Source: Rhodobacterales bacterium (lineage in GTDB: Bacteria; Pseudomonadota; Alphaproteobacteria; Rhodobacterales; Rhodobacteraceae). Taken from it: 64,000 nucleotides of DNA. The stretch is taken from assembly GCA_009993005.1 (NCBI GenBank), contig JAACUH010000071.1, positions 22,696-86,695 of the forward strand, given 5' to 3'. Shown here piece after piece: positions 16,280-25,564 of the stretch. The notes beneath the pieces are model-generated. The model was given only the letters and a program-made list of their open reading frames with translations, did no database searches and was not told where the DNA came from. Every line of letters starts with the position of its first letter. Position 1 is the first letter of the stretch. The translations under genes were made by a program, and so were the position numbers.

Positions 16280-17338
16280 ATGGCAAGCGGCGGGCCGGCA
16301 CTGGCTGGCGAGGATATTCCCGCACTGGCGCTGGCCTGGCATGCGGCGGGGCGGGGCGCGGTGCTGGCCACCGTGATCGAGACCTGGGGGTCGGCGCCGC
16401 GCCCGGTGGGCAGTCAGCTTGTCATCGACCGGGACGGCGCGATGGAGGGGTCGGTCTCGGGTGGGTGCGTCGAGGGCGCGGTTGTCACCGAGGCCATCGA
16501 GGCCCTGGCAGATGGCGCCGCGCGGCTGCTTGAGTTCGGTGTGAGCGATGATGATGCCTTTGCGGTGGGTCTGGCCTGCGGCGGGCGGATTCGGGTGCTG
16601 GTCGAGCCGGTGGGCGGGGCGCTGCCGGTGGCGCTGCTGGGCGAACTCGTTGCGGCCCGCGCGGCGCGCAGGCCGGTGGCGCTGGTCGCTGAACTGGCCG
16701 GGCCCGGCCGGCGGCTCGAGGCGCGCGCGGCCTTTGCGGAGCGTTTTCGCCTGGACCGGTCCGGCATCACCGAGGATGGGCAGAGCTTTGTCGCGGTCCA
16801 CAATCCGCCCCTGCGGATGGTCATCGTGGGCGCGGTGCATATCGCGCAGCCGCTGGTCGGCATGGCGCGCGCCTGTGGCTATGACCCGGTGATCGTCGAT
16901 CCACGCCCCGCCTTTGGCGCGCAGGCGCGTTTTCCCGGTGAGGTGATCCTTGACGACTGGCCCGATGCGGCGCTGGCCGCGCAGGGGCTCGACGCGCGCA
17001 CCGCGGTGGTCACGCTCACCCATGACCCCAAGCTCGACGACCCGGCGATACTTTGCGCGTTGGCGTCCGATGTGTTCTACCTCGGCTGTCTGGGCTCGAC
17101 CCGGACCCATGCCAAACGGCTGGACCGTCTGCGCGCCGCCGGTGTGAGTGCGGCGCAGATCGCGCGGATCCATGCGCCTGTGGGGCTCGACATCGGCGCG
17201 CGCAGCCCGGCCGAGATTGCGGTGAGCATCATGGCGCAGGTCACCGCCTGCCTGCGGCAGGGCATGGTGCCGGACATGCGGCAGGACATGCGGCCGGACA
17301 TGCGGCAGGACATGCGGCGGGACATGCGGCGGGCATGA
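16280..17338 (+). CDS. XdhC/CoxI-family molybdenum hydroxylase maturation factor
   Basis: A 352-residue protein from the ATG at 16280, with GGAGGAGAGG just upstream. The frame is open further 5', but only through the GC array. The N-terminal XdhC part has VIETWGSAPRPVGSQL and GSVSGGCVEGAVV (57-69). The C-terminal Rossmann part has MVIVGAVHIAQPL and YLGCLGS. Such proteins bind molybdenum cofactor and help sulfurate or insert it into hydroxylases (family knowledge). The C-terminus ends in DMRQ-type repeats from a 12-bp array. Its stop overlaps the next gene's ATG. Confidence 0.88.
   Translation: MASGGPALAGEDIPALALAWHAAGRGAVLATVIETWGSAPRPVGSQLVIDRDGAMEGSVSGGCVEGAVVTEAIEALADGAARLLEFGVSDDDAFAVGLACGGRIRVLVEPVGGALPVALLGELVAARAARRPVALVAELAGPGRRLEARAAFAERFRLDRSGITEDGQSFVAVHNPPLRMVIVGAVHIAQPLVGMARACGYDPVIVDPRPAFGAQARFPGEVILDDWPDAALAAQGLDARTAVVTLTHDPKLDDPAILCALASDVFYLGCLGSTRTHAKRLDRLRAAGVSAAQIARIHAPVGLDIGARSPAEIAVSIMAQVTACLRQGMVPDMRQDMRPDMRQDMRRDMRRA
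17269..17338 (+). repeat. 12-bp tandem array at the XdhC 3' end (5 units plus part)
   Basis: Units GCCGGACATGCG, GCAGGACATGCG or GCGGGACATGCG encode in-frame DMRQ, DMRP and DMRR repeats and run into the stop codon and the next gene's start. Confidence 0.92.
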
Positions 17339-18324
17339 GGTTCGGCCCGGTTCCCCTGGGCGAGGCCGAGGGCGCGATCCTCGCCCATTCGCTGCGGCTG
17401 GGCGGGCAGGTGCTGCGCAAGGGGGCCATGATCGGCCCCGCACAGGTGGCCGGTCTGCAGGCGGCGGGGCTGACCGAGGTGGTGGTGGCGCGGCTCGATC
17501 CCGGCGATCTGCACGAGGATGCGGCCGCGGCGGCCGTGGCGGCCGTGCTGTTGCCCGATCCGGCGGGGCAGGGGCTGCGGGTGACGCCGGCCAGCACCGG
17601 GCGGGTCAACCTGCATGCCACCGGCCCCGGCGTGCTGCGGGTGGACGCGCCCGCGATCCGGGCCTTCAACGGGGTCAACCCGATGATCACGCTGGCCTGC
17701 CTGCCCCCTTATGCGCGGCTGGCGGCGGGCGACATGGTCGCGACGGTCAAGATCATCGCCTATGGCGTGCCGGGGGCGGATCTGGCGCGGGCCTGCGCCC
17801 TGCTCGGGCCGGCGCTGGCGCGGGCGGCGCCTGTGCATGCAACGGCAACCCTGATCGAGACCCGGCTCGGGGCCACGCCCCCGCCCAAGGGGCGCACGGC
17901 GCTGGCCGGACGCCTCGCGCGGCTCGGCCTGACGCTGGGCCCCCGGGTCGTGGTCGCGCATGAGCGGCAGGCGCTGGCGCAGGCGCTGCGCGATGCGACC
18001 GGCGACATCGTTCTGGTCCTGACGGCCTCGGCCACATCTGACCCCGAGGACGTCGGCCCTGCCGCCCTGCGCGCGGCGGGGGGGGAGGTGGTGCAGTTCG
18101 GCATTCCGGTCGATCCGGGAAACCTGCTCTTTCTTGGCCGGCTCGGACAAAAGCCCGTGATCGGCCTGCCGGGGTGCGCCCGCTCGCCCGCGCTCAACGG
18201 GGCGGACTTCGTGCTCGAGCGTGTGGCCTGCGGGGTCAGCGTCACGCCGGGCGACCTTGCCGCTCTGGGGGTCGGGGGCCTGCTCAAGGAGATTGCGAGC
18301 CGCCCACGTCCGCGCACGCTCTGA
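17335..18324 (+). CDS. Molybdopterin-binding (MoCF/MoeA-like) protein of the cox cluster
   Basis: A 329-residue protein. Its ATG overlaps the XdhC-like stop as ATGA. The N-terminal [19 protein letters not shown] resembles MoeA-type starts. The C-terminal half contains [43 protein letters not shown] and [17 protein letters not shown], which fit the MoCF_biosynth molybdopterin-binding fold. It probably handles the cofactor (cytidylation or insertion) for the CoxL-type enzyme downstream; the exact step is inferred from context. It lies 114 bp before coxS. Confidence 0.8.
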   Translation: MRFGPVPLGEAEGAILAHSLRLGGQVLRKGAMIGPAQVAGLQAAGLTEVVVARLDPGDLHEDAAAAAVAAVLLPDPAGQGLRVTPASTGRVNLHATGPGVLRVDAPAIRAFNGVNPMITLACLPPYARLAAGDMVATVKIIAYGVPGADLARACALLGPALARAAPVHATATLIETRLGATPPPKGRTALAGRLARLGLTLGPRVVVAHERQALAQALRDATGDIVLVLTASATSDPEDVGPAALRAAGGEVVQFGIPVDPGNLLFLGRLGQKPVIGLPGCARSPALNGADFVLERVACGVSVTPGDLAALGVGGLLKEIASRPRPRTL

Positions 18325-18438
18325 CCTGGTCGCCCTGCGCGGGATCGTCGCGGGTTCGCCGGGAGGGCGAAAAAGGTGTTCTCAGCTTCGCAGACCCGTG
18401 GTTTAGTCGCGGTGAGGAAGAGATCAAGGGAGGATCCA

Positions 18439-18924
18439 ATGACACAGGTCTCGATGACCGTGAACGGAAAGGCTGTGAGCGGCGTGGTCGAGGGCCGCAC
18501 GCTTCTGGTCGATTTCCTGCGCGGCAACCTGCGGTTGACCGGCACCCATGTGGGATGCGACACCAGCCAATGCGGCGCCTGCGTGGTGCATGTGGACGGC
18601 CGCGCGGTCAAGGCCTGCACGATGTTCGCGCTCGAGGCCGAGGGCGCGCAGGTGCGCACGATCGAGGGGATGGCCAATGCCGATGGGTCGCTCGGCGTGA
18701 TCCAGCAGGCGTTTCAGGACCATCACGGGCTGCAATGCGGCTTCTGCACACCGGGCATGGTGATGTCGGCGGCGGCCCTGCTCAAGGACAACCCCAGGCC
18801 GACCGAGGCCGAGGTGCGCGCCCATCTCGAGGGCAATATCTGCCGCTGCACCGGCTACCACAACATCGTGAAGGCGATCATGGCCGCCAGCGGTCAGGAT
18901 GTTGCCGCCATCGCCGCCGAATGA
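18439..18924 (+). CDS. coxS: CO dehydrogenase-type small subunit, [2Fe-2S] protein
   Basis: A 161-residue protein from the ATG at 18439, with AAGGGAGGA upstream. All eight cluster cysteines are present: 40, 45, 48, 60 ([15 protein letters not shown]) for the plant-type [2Fe-2S] cluster, and 100, 103, 135, 137 (CGFC, CRC) for the second. It passes electrons from the molybdenum site to FAD. It is first in a small-large-medium order, which is the order described for form II clusters. I use the symbol by family, not as proof of CO oxidation. Confidence 0.92.
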   Translation: MTQVSMTVNGKAVSGVVEGRTLLVDFLRGNLRLTGTHVGCDTSQCGACVVHVDGRAVKACTMFALEAEGAQVRTIEGMANADGSLGVIQQAFQDHHGLQCGFCTPGMVMSAAALLKDNPRPTEAEVRAHLEGNICRCTGYHNIVKAIMAASGQDVAAIAAE

Positions 18925-19023
18925 CCGCAGGCGCGCCGGGGAGGGCGCGCCGCGACCCCAGGACCAGATCAGGAGGGTGAGGGCCGCTATCCCGCGCGCC
19001 CCCCTTTGCAGGAGGAGCACAAG

Positions 19024-21390
19024 ATGCCGAAGGACAGCAATGTGGGCGCGAGCCCGAAGCGGCGCGAGGATATCCGGTTTCTGACCGGGCGCGGCAAATA
19101 CACGGACGATATCCAGATCGCGGGGCAGGCCCATGCGGTCTTTGTGCGCAGCCAGGTCGCCCATGGTGCGATCCGGTCGATCGACACCAGCGCCGCCAAA
19201 GACATGCCCGGCGTGCTCGCCATCTTTACCGGCGCGGATTTCGCCGATGTCGGCGGCAACCCGGCCGGCTGGCTGATCAACAGCCGTGACGGCACCCCGA
19301 TGAAAGAGCCCAAGCGCCCGGTGCTCGCCCATGGCAAGGTGCGCCATGTGGGCGACGCCTATGCCGCCGTGATTGCCGAGACCGCCGATCAGGCGCGCGA
19401 CGCGGCAGAGGCGATCGTGGCAGACATCGAGGAACTGCCTGCGGTGGTCAACATGGCGCAGGCGCTGTCGGGCAGCACCTATGTGCATGACGAAATCGGC
19501 ACCAACCAGTGTTTCGACTGGGGCTGGATCGAGGACAACCGCGCCGCCACCGATGCCGCGATCAAGGGGGCGGCGCATGTCACCACGCTTGACCTTGTCA
19601 ACAACCGCCTGGTGCCCAACGCGATGGAGCCGCGCGCCTCGACCGGCGATTATGACCCCGGCACCGGCGAATACACGCTCCATACCACCAGCCAGAACCC
19701 GCATCTGACCCGGCTTCTGATCGCGGCCTTCGTGCTGGGCATCCCCGAGAACAAGCTGCGCGTGATCGCCCCTGATGTCGGTGGCGGCTTCGGCTCAAAG
19801 ATCTACCACTACGGCGAAGAGGCTCTGGTGCTGGCCGCGGCGCGGCGACTGGGCCGCCCGGTGCGCTGGACGGCCTCGCGCAGCGAGAGCTTTCTCACCG
19901 ATGCGCATGGCCGCGACCATGTCACGCGCATCGAGCTTGCCACCGACAAGGACGGCCATTTCCTCGCCTTCCGCACGGAAACCATGGCCAATGTCGGCGC
20001 CTATCTGTCGAACTTTGCCACCGTCACGCCGACCTTTCTGCATGGCACCCTGATGGCGGGCAACTATACCGTGCCGCATGTCTATGTGAACGTGAAGGCG
20101 GTGTTCACCAATACCGCGCCGGTCGATGCCTACCGCGGCGCGGGCCGGCCCGAGGCGACCTTCAGCCTCGAGCGGGTGATCGACAAATGCGCGCGCGAAC
20201 TGGGGATCGACCCGATCGAACTGCGCCGGCGCAATTTCGTGAAGCCGGACCAGTACCCGTTCACTTCGGCCGCCGGGCTGCAATACGATTCGGGCAATTA
20301 CGACGCGCTGATGGACAAGCTCGAAGAACTGGCCGACCGCAACGGCTTTGCCGCGCGGCGCAGCGCGTCCGAGGCAAAGGGTCTGCTGCGCGGCTTTGGC
20401 GTGAACAGCTATATCGAGGCCTGCGGCATCGCGCCGTCGAACCTTGTGGGCATTCTGGGCGCGCGCGTGGGGCTTTACGATGCGGCGACGGTGCGGGTGA
20501 ACGCGACCGGGTCGCTTGCCGTGATGGTGGGCGCGCATAGCCACGGGCAGGGGCACGAGACGGTGTTCCCGCAGATCGTGGCCGACATGCTGGGGATCGA
20601 CCCCGCCAGCATCGAGATCGTGCATGGCGACACGGCCAGGATCCCCTTCGGGATGGGCACCTATGGGTCGCGCAGTCTGGCTGTCTGCGGCTCTGCCGTG
20701 GTGCGCGCGACCGAAAAGATCATCGCCAAGGGCAAGAAGATCGCCGCCCATATGCTCGAGGCCGCCGAGGGCGATATCGAGTTTGCCGAGGGCCGCTTTG
20801 GCGTGGCGGGCACCGACAAGGGCGTGAGCTTTGGCGAGGTCGCCTTCAAGGCCTATGTGCCGCACAACTTTCCGCACGAGGCGCTCGAGCCGGGGCTGGA
20901 AGAGACGGCCTTTTACGATCCCGCCAACTTTACCTATCCGTCAGGCGCCTATGCCTGCGAGGTCGAGGTGGACCCCGAGACCGGCAAGGTCACGATCGAC
21001 CGCTTTGTCGCGGTGGATGATTTCGGCAATGTCATGAACCCGATGGTCGTCACCGGGCAGGTGCATGGCGGGCTGGGGCAGGGGATCGGGCAGGCGCTGC
21101 TCGAGAATACCACCTATGACGCCAACGGCCAGCTCATCACGGCGAGCTACATGGACTATGCGATGCCGCGCGCCGATGACCTGCCGTTCTACACGGTGGA
21201 CCATAGCTGCGTGACGCCCTGCACCCACAATCCGCTGGGGGTCAAGGGCTGCGGCGAGGCGGGCGCCATCGGGTCGCCACCGACCATCGTCAATGCGGTG
21301 ATCGACGCGCTGCAATCGGGTGGCAAGCCCGTCACCCATATCGACATGCCGCTCAGCCCCGCACGGGTCTGGGCCGCGATGAACGCCTGA
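19024..21390 (+). CDS. coxL: CO dehydrogenase form II-type large subunit (molybdenum hydroxylase)
   Basis: A 788-residue protein from the ATG at 19024, preceded by GGAGGAG. The active-site loop reads AYRGAGR (369-375), the form II signature, not the AYxCSFR of proven form I CO dehydrogenases. The catalytic glutamate of the family is Glu745 in GCGEAG. Other xanthine oxidase-type segments are VGGGFGSK and GQGHETVFPQ. It holds the molybdopterin cofactor. Form II enzymes do not reliably oxidise CO, so the substrate may be another small aldehyde or heterocycle. It lies 99 bp after coxS and 14 bp before coxM. Confidence 0.92.
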   Translation: MPKDSNVGASPKRREDIRFLTGRGKYTDDIQIAGQAHAVFVRSQVAHGAIRSIDTSAAKDMPGVLAIFTGADFADVGGNPAGWLINSRDGTPMKEPKRPVLAHGKVRHVGDAYAAVIAETADQARDAAEAIVADIEELPAVVNMAQALSGSTYVHDEIGTNQCFDWGWIEDNRAATDAAIKGAAHVTTLDLVNNRLVPNAMEPRASTGDYDPGTGEYTLHTTSQNPHLTRLLIAAFVLGIPENKLRVIAPDVGGGFGSKIYHYGEEALVLAAARRLGRPVRWTASRSESFLTDAHGRDHVTRIELATDKDGHFLAFRTETMANVGAYLSNFATVTPTFLHGTLMAGNYTVPHVYVNVKAVFTNTAPVDAYRGAGRPEATFSLERVIDKCARELGIDPIELRRRNFVKPDQYPFTSAAGLQYDSGNYDALMDKLEELADRNGFAARRSASEAKGLLRGFGVNSYIEACGIAPSNLVGILGARVGLYDAATVRVNATGSLAVMVGAHSHGQGHETVFPQIVADMLGIDPASIEIVHGDTARIPFGMGTYGSRSLAVCGSAVVRATEKIIAKGKKIAAHMLEAAEGDIEFAEGRFGVAGTDKGVSFGEVAFKAYVPHNFPHEALEPGLEETAFYDPANFTYPSGAYACEVEVDPETGKVTIDRFVAVDDFGNVMNPMVVTGQVHGGLGQGIGQALLENTTYDANGQLITASYMDYAMPRADDLPFYTVDHSCVTPCTHNPLGVKGCGEAGAIGSPPTIVNAVIDALQSGGKPVTHIDMPLSPARVWAAMNA

Positions 21391-21404
21391 GGGAGGGACC
21401 GGGA

Positions 21405-22193
21405 ATGTATGCTTTCGAAATCGAACGGCCCACGACCATCGCCGCCGCCGCGGCGGCACTCGCCCATGACGGCGCGCAGGCGCTGGGCGGGGGGCAGACG
21501 CTCATCCCCTCGCTCAAGCAGCGGCTGGCCTCGCCGGAAAAGCTGGTGAGCCTCACCGCCATCCCCGAGATGCGGGGCGTCTGCCTGTCGGATGCGGGCG
21601 AGGTCTGCATCGGCGGGGCCACCGCCCATGCGACCGTGGCCGCAGAGGCTGCGGCGCATTTCCCCGCGCTGGCCGCGCTGGCCAGCCATATCGGCGACCC
21701 GGCCGTGCGCAACCGGGGCACCATCGGCGGGTCGCTGGCGAACAACGACCCCTCGGCCTGCTATCCGGCGGCGGTGCTGGGCACCGGGGCCACCATCATC
21801 ACCAACAGCCGGTCCATCGCGGCGGATGACTATTTCGACGGGATGTTCTCGACCGCGCTGACCGAGGGCGAGATCATCACCGAGGTCCGCTTTCCGGTGC
21901 CGCAGCGCGCGAATTACCAGAAATTCGTGCAACCCGCCTCGCGCTTTGCCCTCGTGGGGGTGTTCGTGGCGCAATATGCGGGCGGCGTCCGGGTCGCGGT
22001 GACCGGCGCGTCAGAGGGCGGCGTGTTTCGCTGGGCCGAGGCGGAAGCGGCGCTTTCGGCCTCCTTCAGCGCCGCGGCGCTCGAGGGGCTGAGCGTGCCG
22101 GCCGAGGGGATGATCGGCGACCTGCACGGCACGCCCGAGTATCGCGCGCATCTGGTCAAGGTGATGACGAAACGCGCGGTCGCGGCCGCCTGA
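21405..22193 (+). CDS. coxM: CO dehydrogenase-type medium subunit, FAD protein
   Basis: A 262-residue protein. The two FAD-binding motifs of the family are present as LGGGQTLIP (28-32 core) and TIGGSLANNDPSA (106 onward). It accepts electrons from CoxS and passes them to the respiratory chain. It is slightly short compared with the roughly 280 residues of form I CoxM. GAGGGAGGGACC precedes the ATG. It ends the S-L-M operon and is convergent with the sensor kinase gene. No coxG-like gene follows. Confidence 0.9.
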   Translation: MYAFEIERPTTIAAAAAALAHDGAQALGGGQTLIPSLKQRLASPEKLVSLTAIPEMRGVCLSDAGEVCIGGATAHATVAAEAAAHFPALAALASHIGDPAVRNRGTIGGSLANNDPSACYPAAVLGTGATIITNSRSIAADDYFDGMFSTALTEGEIITEVRFPVPQRANYQKFVQPASRFALVGVFVAQYAGGVRVAVTGASEGGVFRWAEAEAALSASFSAAALEGLSVPAEGMIGDLHGTPEYRAHLVKVMTKRAVAAA

Positions 22194-22232
22194 GCGCTGC
22201 CCCTGCGTCAAGACCCGGCAGGGCCTCCTCCG

Positions 22233-23594
22233 TCAGTCGAGAGGCCCAGCCGGCCCCATGGCGGGCAGGTAGAAGCTGACGACCGTGCCTTCGCCGGGGC
22301 GGCTGACAAGGCCGATGGCGCCACCCGACTGCGCCGCGAACCCCGCGGCCATCGACAGGCCAAGGCCCGATGCCTGCCCCTTTTTCTTGGTCGAGAAGAA
22401 CGGCTCATAGACTTGCTCGACGTCCTGCGGCATGATGCCCCGTCCTTCGTCTGCGATGGTAATCACGCAATAGTCGCCCTTTGCCAGCCGGGTCTTGCCA
22501 TGCAGCTTGCGCGGCGCCGCGACCTGGATTTGCCCGAGGGACAGCGTGACCGTCCCACCCGTCGGCATGCTGTCGCTGGCATTGTGCAAGAGCTGCTCCA
22601 ACGTGTGGTCGAGGTGGTCCCTGTCCACCATCACGGGCGCAAGGCCGTCCGGCAGATTGGTGTGCAGGGCTATGTTCTGCGGCAGCAGGCGGCGGTTGCG
22701 CTCGGCAAAGTTGCGCAGCAGCACCGCGAGATCGGTTCTCGTGTTCTCAAGCCGGGCCTTGCCGGCAAAGACCATCAACTGCCCCGTCAGCCGCGCCGCG
22801 CGGGTCGCCGCCGTATGGGCCGCGCGCAGGCTTTCCGTTTTTTCACGCGGGTCGCTCAGGGCGTCGTGCAGGTCGATATGGCCCAGAACTGCCGTCAGGA
22901 TATTGTTGAAGTCATGCGCCACACCAGCGGTGAGCCGGGCCACGACCTGATGGCGCGCCGCCTCGACCGCAGCCTCCTCGGCCGCCTTGAGGCGCTGCCG
23001 CGTCACGAAATTCTCGCGCATGTTCAACAGATAATAGGCCAGCACGATTCCCAGCATGGACAGCGGCACGGCAAAATGGACTTCCTCCAGGTGCTTTGCC
23101 GCATAGTTGGTCACGATAAAGCCCGCACCGACAACCACCGGCAGCGCGTCGATCACCGCCAGTTCCGGCATCGTGCCATTGCGCGTGATCGCATAGATGC
23201 CGAAACCCACCAGAAAGAAGGCCGCGCTGAACCGCGCCACGTCGGTCTCCAACAGCCAGAGCCCGACCGGCAAGGCCAGGAAGATCACCGAATTGAGCGC
23301 GCAAGCCAGCAGCGCGACCACATAATCCCACTTCGAGGCATCGGCCCTACGGGTCAGGATCCAGCCGAACATCGCCACCTGCCCGATCACAAAGAGGCCC
23401 AACCAGCCAAGCAGCCGCGGCTCTTTCAAGAGCCAGGTCACGATCGCAATCCCCGTGGCGACAGCCACATTGCGGCCCACCAGATCCACCCGCGACCCGA
23501 TCAGATTGCCGGCCAGCTCCTCGATGCGGCAGGCCCAGCCGCTCTTTCCGGACGGCGCCGATGTCACAAAAGCCATATCTGAAATTTGAGCCAT
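22233..23594 (-). CDS. Membrane sensor histidine kinase (orphan)
   Basis: A 453-residue protein from the ATG at 23592-23594, with GGAGGGGGGC upstream. About six membrane segments lie in residues 45-190. They are followed by a HisKA domain with the phospho-acceptor VAHDFNNILTAVLGH (His227) and a HATPase domain with HNASDSMPTGG, ADEGRGIMP, FFSTKKKGQASGLGL and GEGTVVSFYLP. No periplasmic sensor domain is visible, so the membrane part itself may sense the signal. No response regulator is adjacent. It is convergent with coxM, but a link to that operon is unproven. Confidence 0.88.
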   Translation of the reverse strand: MAQISDMAFVTSAPSGKSGWACRIEELAGNLIGSRVDLVGRNVAVATGIAIVTWLLKEPRLLGWLGLFVIGQVAMFGWILTRRADASKWDYVVALLACALNSVIFLALPVGLWLLETDVARFSAAFFLVGFGIYAITRNGTMPELAVIDALPVVVGAGFIVTNYAAKHLEEVHFAVPLSMLGIVLAYYLLNMRENFVTRQRLKAAEEAAVEAARHQVVARLTAGVAHDFNNILTAVLGHIDLHDALSDPREKTESLRAAHTAATRAARLTGQLMVFAGKARLENTRTDLAVLLRNFAERNRRLLPQNIALHTNLPDGLAPVMVDRDHLDHTLEQLLHNASDSMPTGGTVTLSLGQIQVAAPRKLHGKTRLAKGDYCVITIADEGRGIMPQDVEQVYEPFFSTKKKGQASGLGLSMAAGFAAQSGGAIGLVSRPGEGTVVSFYLPAMGPAGPLD

Positions 23595-23809
23595 ACCGCC
23601 CCCCTCCGACCCCTGACTATACCCTGATCGCCGGTCTGCTTCCCTGCGACAGACTAGCGAAACTGCCGCTTTTCCGACATTCAAATTGCGTCACGCAGGA
23701 CCATTGCCCGACCTGCGCGCCCGATAACGGCGACACAGAACGAACAAGGGCCGTGACACGCGTCACGACCCCCGAACCCTGAACCCTGAACATCTGCCGA
23801 TCGGACAGA

Positions 23810-24352
23810 TTATTTCGACGGCCCGATCATCATGACCATCTGACGCCCTTCGAGGCGCGGCATGCTCTCGACCTTGCCGACCTCTTTCACGTCCTCGGCG
23901 ACCCGCTCGAGCAGCAGCCGCCCGAGGTCCTGGTGCGCCATCTCGCGCCCGCGAAAGCGTAGCGTGATCTTGCACTTGTCGCCATTCTCGAGAAACTTGA
24001 ACACCGAACGCATCTTGACTTCGTAATCATGGGTGTCGGTGTTCGGGCGGAACTTGACCTCCTTGATCTCGATGACCTTCTGGTTCTTGCGGGCCTCGGC
24101 CTCTTTCTTCTGGCTCTCGTACTTGAATTTGCCGAAGTCCATGATCTTGCAGACCGGCGGAACCGCGTTGGGAGAAATCTCGACCAGGTCCAGTCCGGCC
24201 TCTTCGGCCATCACGAGCGCGCGTTCCGCCGAAACGACGCCGACGTTTTCGCCGTCCACGCCGATCAGTCGAATGTCAGAGCCCCGGATGCGTTCGTTGA
24301 TCCTGGGGCCGGTCTCACGCACCGGGGGTGCGTTGTGGGGTCTGCGGGCTAT
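23810..24352 (-). CDS. infC: Translation initiation factor IF-3
   Basis: 180 residues if started at ATA (24350-24352), or 170 from an internal GTG at 24320-24322. The ATA start adds [11 protein letters not shown], matching the conserved N-terminus of IF-3 in this group as I recall it, and has GAGAGGA at good spacing, while the GTG lacks a ribosome site. The core has [37 protein letters not shown] and the C-terminal [18 protein letters not shown]-3 rejects non-canonical start codons, and infC commonly uses one for self-control. No rpmI/rplT follows within the window. Confidence 0.93.
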   Translation of the reverse strand: MARRPHNAPPVRETGPRINERIRGSDIRLIGVDGENVGVVSAERALVMAEEAGLDLVEISPNAVPPVCKIMDFGKFKYESQKKEAEARKNQKVIEIKEVKFRPNTDTHDYEVKMRSVFKFLENGDKCKITLRFRGREMAHQDLGRLLLERVAEDVKEVGKVESMPRLEGRQMVMMIGPSK

Positions 24353-24569
24353 GGCCTGTGTCCTCTCGGTTGTTGAACTGTCGCGGGCGCAGGGTAATCT
24401 TGCAGCGGGCCCGGTTCAAGGCGCAAAAACAGGGCAAATCCGGTTTGGCCGCTTCCGACGCGGGCCTGCCACATGTTTCAATGGTCCTTTTCAACGTGCA
24501 GTCGTTCTGACATATGACGGGCGAGGGCCCGCCTGGGGGTCTGCCAAATGTATTTGGAAGGACAGGAAG

Positions 24570-25472
24570 ATGAGAGCGCTAATCATTGTCGTGCTGGTCG
24601 CGGTTCTGGGTTTTTTCGGTTATCAGTATGCGTCCAACGGCCGTACGCCAGCGGATGTCTTCAGCGGCCGTGATCCCGTAGCCGAAGCCGCCGCCGCCGC
24701 CGCCGCCGAAGCCGCTGCGGCCGCCGAAGCCGCCGCCGCCGCAACGGCCGCCGCTGCCGAAGCTGCCGCCGCCGAAGCTGCCGCCGCAACCGAAGCTGCC
24801 GCCGCCGAAGCCGCTGCCGCAACCGAAGCCGCCGCCGCCGAAGCCGCTGCCGCTGTCGAAGGCGCCGTCGAAGGCGCCGTCGAAGGCGCTGTCGAAGGCG
24901 CCGTCGAGGATGCCGCCGCCGCCGTCGAAGGCGTCGTCGATGACGCTGCCGCCGCCGAAGCCGCCGCTGCCGAGGCCGCCGCTGCCGCCGAAGCCGCCGC
25001 CGCCGAGGCCGCCGCTGCCGCCGAAGCTGCCACCGCCGCGGCCGAAGCCGCTGCCGAAGCCGAAGCCGCTGCCGCCGCCGAAGCCGCCGCCGCTGCCGAA
25101 GCTGCCGCCGGCGAAGCCGCCGCCGCTGCCGAAGCCGAAGCGGCTGCTGCCGCCGAAGCCGCTGCCGCCGCAGCCGCTGCTGCCGAAGCCGAAGCCGCTG
25201 CTGCCGAAGCCGAAGCCGCTGCTGCCGCCGAAGCCGCTGCCGCCGAAGCTGCTGCCGCCGCCACCGACGCCGTCGAAGCGGCCGCCGTGCCGCTCGACCA
25301 GCTGCTCGACCCGGCCAACCTCAACGTCGATGCGATCGGCGCCGCCATCGACGCCTCGGCGCTTGACGATGCGGTCAAGACCCAGCTCAAGAACGCGCTG
25401 AACCTCGCCAAGGACCGCCCGACGCTGCTGCCCGATGTGCTGACCCGCATCCGCACGCTGCTCGAAGGCTGA
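24570..25472 (+). CDS. Membrane-tethered Ala/Glu-repeat protein
   Basis: A 300-residue protein. It has an N-terminal membrane anchor (ALIIVVLVAVLGFFGYQYA), a linker, about 190 residues of AEAAA-type repeats broken by a VEGA block, and a C-terminal domain of about 60 residues (VPLDQLLDPANLNVDAIGAAI...DVLTRIRTLLEG). The repeats should form a long single alpha helix. The layout recalls TolA: an anchor, a long helical spacer and a small end domain reaching across the periplasm. This is an analogy, not homology. GGACAGGA precedes the ATG. A strong terminator follows at 25494-25528. Confidence 0.7.
   Translation: MRALIIVVLVAVLGFFGYQYASNGRTPADVFSGRDPVAEAAAAAAAEAAAAAEAAAAATAAAAEAAAAEAAAATEAAAAEAAAATEAAAAEAAAAVEGAVEGAVEGAVEGAVEDAAAAVEGVVDDAAAAEAAAAEAAAAAEAAAAEAAAAAEAATAAAEAAAEAEAAAAAEAAAAAEAAAGEAAAAAEAEAAAAAEAAAAAAAAAEAEAAAAEAEAAAAAEAAAAEAAAAATDAVEAAAVPLDQLLDPANLNVDAIGAAIDASALDDAVKTQLKNALNLAKDRPTLLPDVLTRIRTLLEG
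24855..24902 (+). repeat. 12-bp tandem array (4 units) in the Ala/Glu protein gene
   Basis: Four units of GTCGAAGGCGC(C/T) encode VEGA tetrapeptides. They are embedded in the longer imperfect GCCGAAGCC-type repeats that span roughly 24,680-25,270. Confidence 0.9.
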
Positions 25473-25493
25473 TCCAGCCAGCCGCAGTTACGG

Positions 25494-25528
25494 AAAACGC
25501 CGCGCGGAGCGATCCGCGCGGCGTTTTT
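25494..25528. terminator. Strong bidirectional rho-independent terminator
   Basis: A perfect 11-bp stem (CGCCGCGCGGA with TCCGCGCGGCG) closes a GCGA loop. It is extended by AAAA on the left pairing with TTTT on the right, then TCTTT. It lies between the convergent Ala/Glu-protein gene and fpr and can serve both. Confidence 0.93.
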
Positions 25529-25564
25529 CTTTGGGCCGTCGAGACACCAGTCAGCCGACGAATG

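Noticed and set aside
23752..23767. CGTGAC...GTCACG inverted repeat after infC as a terminator
   Set aside because: Six-base arms only and no T-run on the infC strand, so support is too weak.
24680..25270. Ala/Glu repeats as a sequencing artefact
   Set aside because: The frame stays open through about 600 bp of imperfect repeats, with a proper start, anchor, end domain and terminator.
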